Positions 12,340 through 13,286 of a DNA stretch of 13,286 bases are shown in pieces. A model generated the notes under the pieces. The model was not told the DNA's origin, did not search any database, and worked only from the letters and a program-made list of their open reading frames with translations. This stretch comes from Actinomycetes bacterium (GTDB taxonomy: Bacteria > Actinomycetota > Acidimicrobiia > Acidimicrobiales > UBA8190), in the NCBI GenBank assembly GCA_021779775.1, contig JAJYAB010000020.1:1-13286 (forward strand), read 5' to 3'. The number at the start of each line of letters is the position of its first letter. The stretch's first letter is position 1. A program made the position numbers and the translations under genes.

Positions 12340-13286
12340 GGGTACACCCCGGCGATCGGGAGCCCGGTGTCCTCGGGGAGCCCGAGCGCCAGGTTGGCGC
12401 ACTGCACCGCCTGGCCGGAAGCGCCCTTCACCAGGTTGTCGATGGCGCAGAGCACCATCACCCAGCCCGTGCGCCGGTCCACCCGGGCAGTCACGTGGGC
12501 ACAGTTGGACCCGAGGGTGGCCTTGGTCGACGGCGGATCGTCCGTCACCACCACGAACGGCTCCTCGTCGTACGTGGCGTGCAGCACACCCATCACGGCG
12601 GCCGTGTCGAGGTCCGGCGACGTGGGCCGGGCGTAGCAGGTGGCCAGGATCCCCCGGCTCATCGGAGCCAGGTGCGGCGTGAAGAGCACCTGGGCCCCCA
12701 CCGCCTGCTCGATCTCGGGGGTATGGCGATGGTTCAGGAGCCCGTAAGCGGTGTAGTCCTCGTCAACCGTGGCGAAATGGGTCGCGTGGGCCAGCGTCCG
12801 GCCTGCCCCCGAAGCGCCGCTGGCCGCGTCGACCACGATGCCGGTGATCCCCACCACGCCGGCGGCCACCAACGGGGCCAAGGCCACGGCGGCTGCCGTC
12901 GGGTAGCAGCCGGCGGCCGCCACCATCCGGGCTCCCGTGAGCTGCGGGCGGTTCAGCTCGGGCAGCCCGTAGACGAACCGGTCGAGCAGATCCGGCGACG
13001 CGTGGTCGTGCCCATACCACTGGGGATAGCTTCCGGCGTCGTGCAGGCGGAAGTCCGCCGACAGATCGACGATCAGGCCGACCCGGTCCACCAGCTCGGG
13101 CACCAGGAGCTGCGCTCGCCCGTGCGGCAGGCCGAGGAACACCACGTCGAGGCCATGGAGCGCATCGGGTTGGAGATGCGCGAAGTCCATGCCCGGATAG
13201 GCGGCCGACAGCGACGGGTACAGCGACGCCACCGGCTGGCCCGCCTGGGTGCCGGCGGTGGCTGCGACGACGTCGAGCTGCGGGTG
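12336..13286 (-). CDS. argC: N-acetyl-gamma-glutamyl-phosphate reductase (5' partial)
   Basis: NADPH-dependent reductase making N-acetylglutamate semialdehyde. 316 codons are visible and the frame stays open to the right edge, beginning with HPQLDVVAATAGTQAGQPV, which matches the family after its Rossmann GxxGxxG strand. About 25-30 N-terminal residues are missing, judged from the usual length near 340. The catalytic cysteine is in AAGCYPTAAAVAL (codon 12906-12908), followed by DAASGASGAGRT, and the C-terminus has the substrate-binding segments. Any start suggested at 13232 (GTG) is internal. Its stop overlaps argJ as ATGA. It is probably the first gene of the operon, so the promoter and ARG boxes should lie just beyond the window. 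Confidence 0.95.
   Translation of the reverse strand, partial: HPQLDVVAATAGTQAGQPVASLYPSLSAAYPGMDFAHLQPDALHGLDVVFLGLPHGRAQLLVPELVDRVGLIVDLSADFRLHDAGSYPQWYGHDHASPDLLDRFVYGLPELNRPQLTGARMVAAAGCYPTAAAVALAPLVAAGVVGITGIVVDAASGASGAGRTLAHATHFATVDEDYTAYGLLNHRHTPEIEQAVGAQVLFTPHLAPMSRGILATCYARPTSPDLDTAAVMGVLHATYDEEPFVVVTDDPPSTKATLGSNCAHVTARVDRRTGWVMVLCAIDNLVKGASGQAVQCANLALGLPEDTGLPIAGVYP

Noticed and set aside
11185..12636. 483-codon plus-strand ORF opposite argJ and argC
   Set aside because: Same reason: an antisense shadow covering two conserved genes and their overlap.

Overview
The window is about 13.3 kb of high-GC actinobacterial chromosome. The 16S rRNA 5' end, the arg gene order and the heavy use of GTG starts and TGA stops all point to Actinobacteria. 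The 16S wording after the first variable region (revcomp of 1-60) looks like class Acidimicrobiia, but that placement comes from memory and was not checked by alignment.

Layout. (1) 1-151, minus strand: the 5' end of a 16S rRNA gene that runs off the left edge. Its leader carries a boxA-like antitermination site, an 11-bp inverted repeat at the 16S 5' end, a near-consensus promoter at 427-455 and a tandem 15-bp repeat upstream of the -35. (2) 767-3585, plus strand: an OmpR/PhoB-type response regulator, its sensor histidine kinase 5 bp downstream, and a small exported protein of unknown function. A 14-bp direct repeat lies upstream of the regulator. (3) 3622-5232, minus strand: a DUF35-type zinc-ribbon/OB protein followed by an SCP-x type thiolase. 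The thiolase reading frame is broken by one in-frame TAG, although every catalytic residue is retained. (4) 5345-13286, minus strand: a tightly packed arginine-biosynthesis operon read right to left, argC (5' end off the window), argJ, argB, argD, argF, argR, argH, then a 3-methyladenine DNA glycosylase. All internal arg junctions except F/R are 4-nt ATGA or GTGA overlaps. argG, which usually sits between argR and argH in actinobacteria, is absent.

How it works together. ArgB phosphorylates N-acetylglutamate, ArgC reduces it, ArgD aminates it, ArgJ removes and recycles the acetyl group to give ornithine, ArgF makes citrulline and ArgH releases arginine. ArgR is encoded inside the operon and should repress it when arginine is high. 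ArgB has the N-terminal helix typical of arginine-inhibited enzymes. Argininosuccinate synthase must come from elsewhere. The operon promoter and any ARG boxes lie beyond the right edge.

I saw no clear new defence, mobile or biosynthetic system. The two most unusual signals are the amber codon inside an otherwise intact thiolase and the recurrence of short, near-perfect tandem duplications (9-27 bp units) at seven or eight places. Those inside genes all keep frame.
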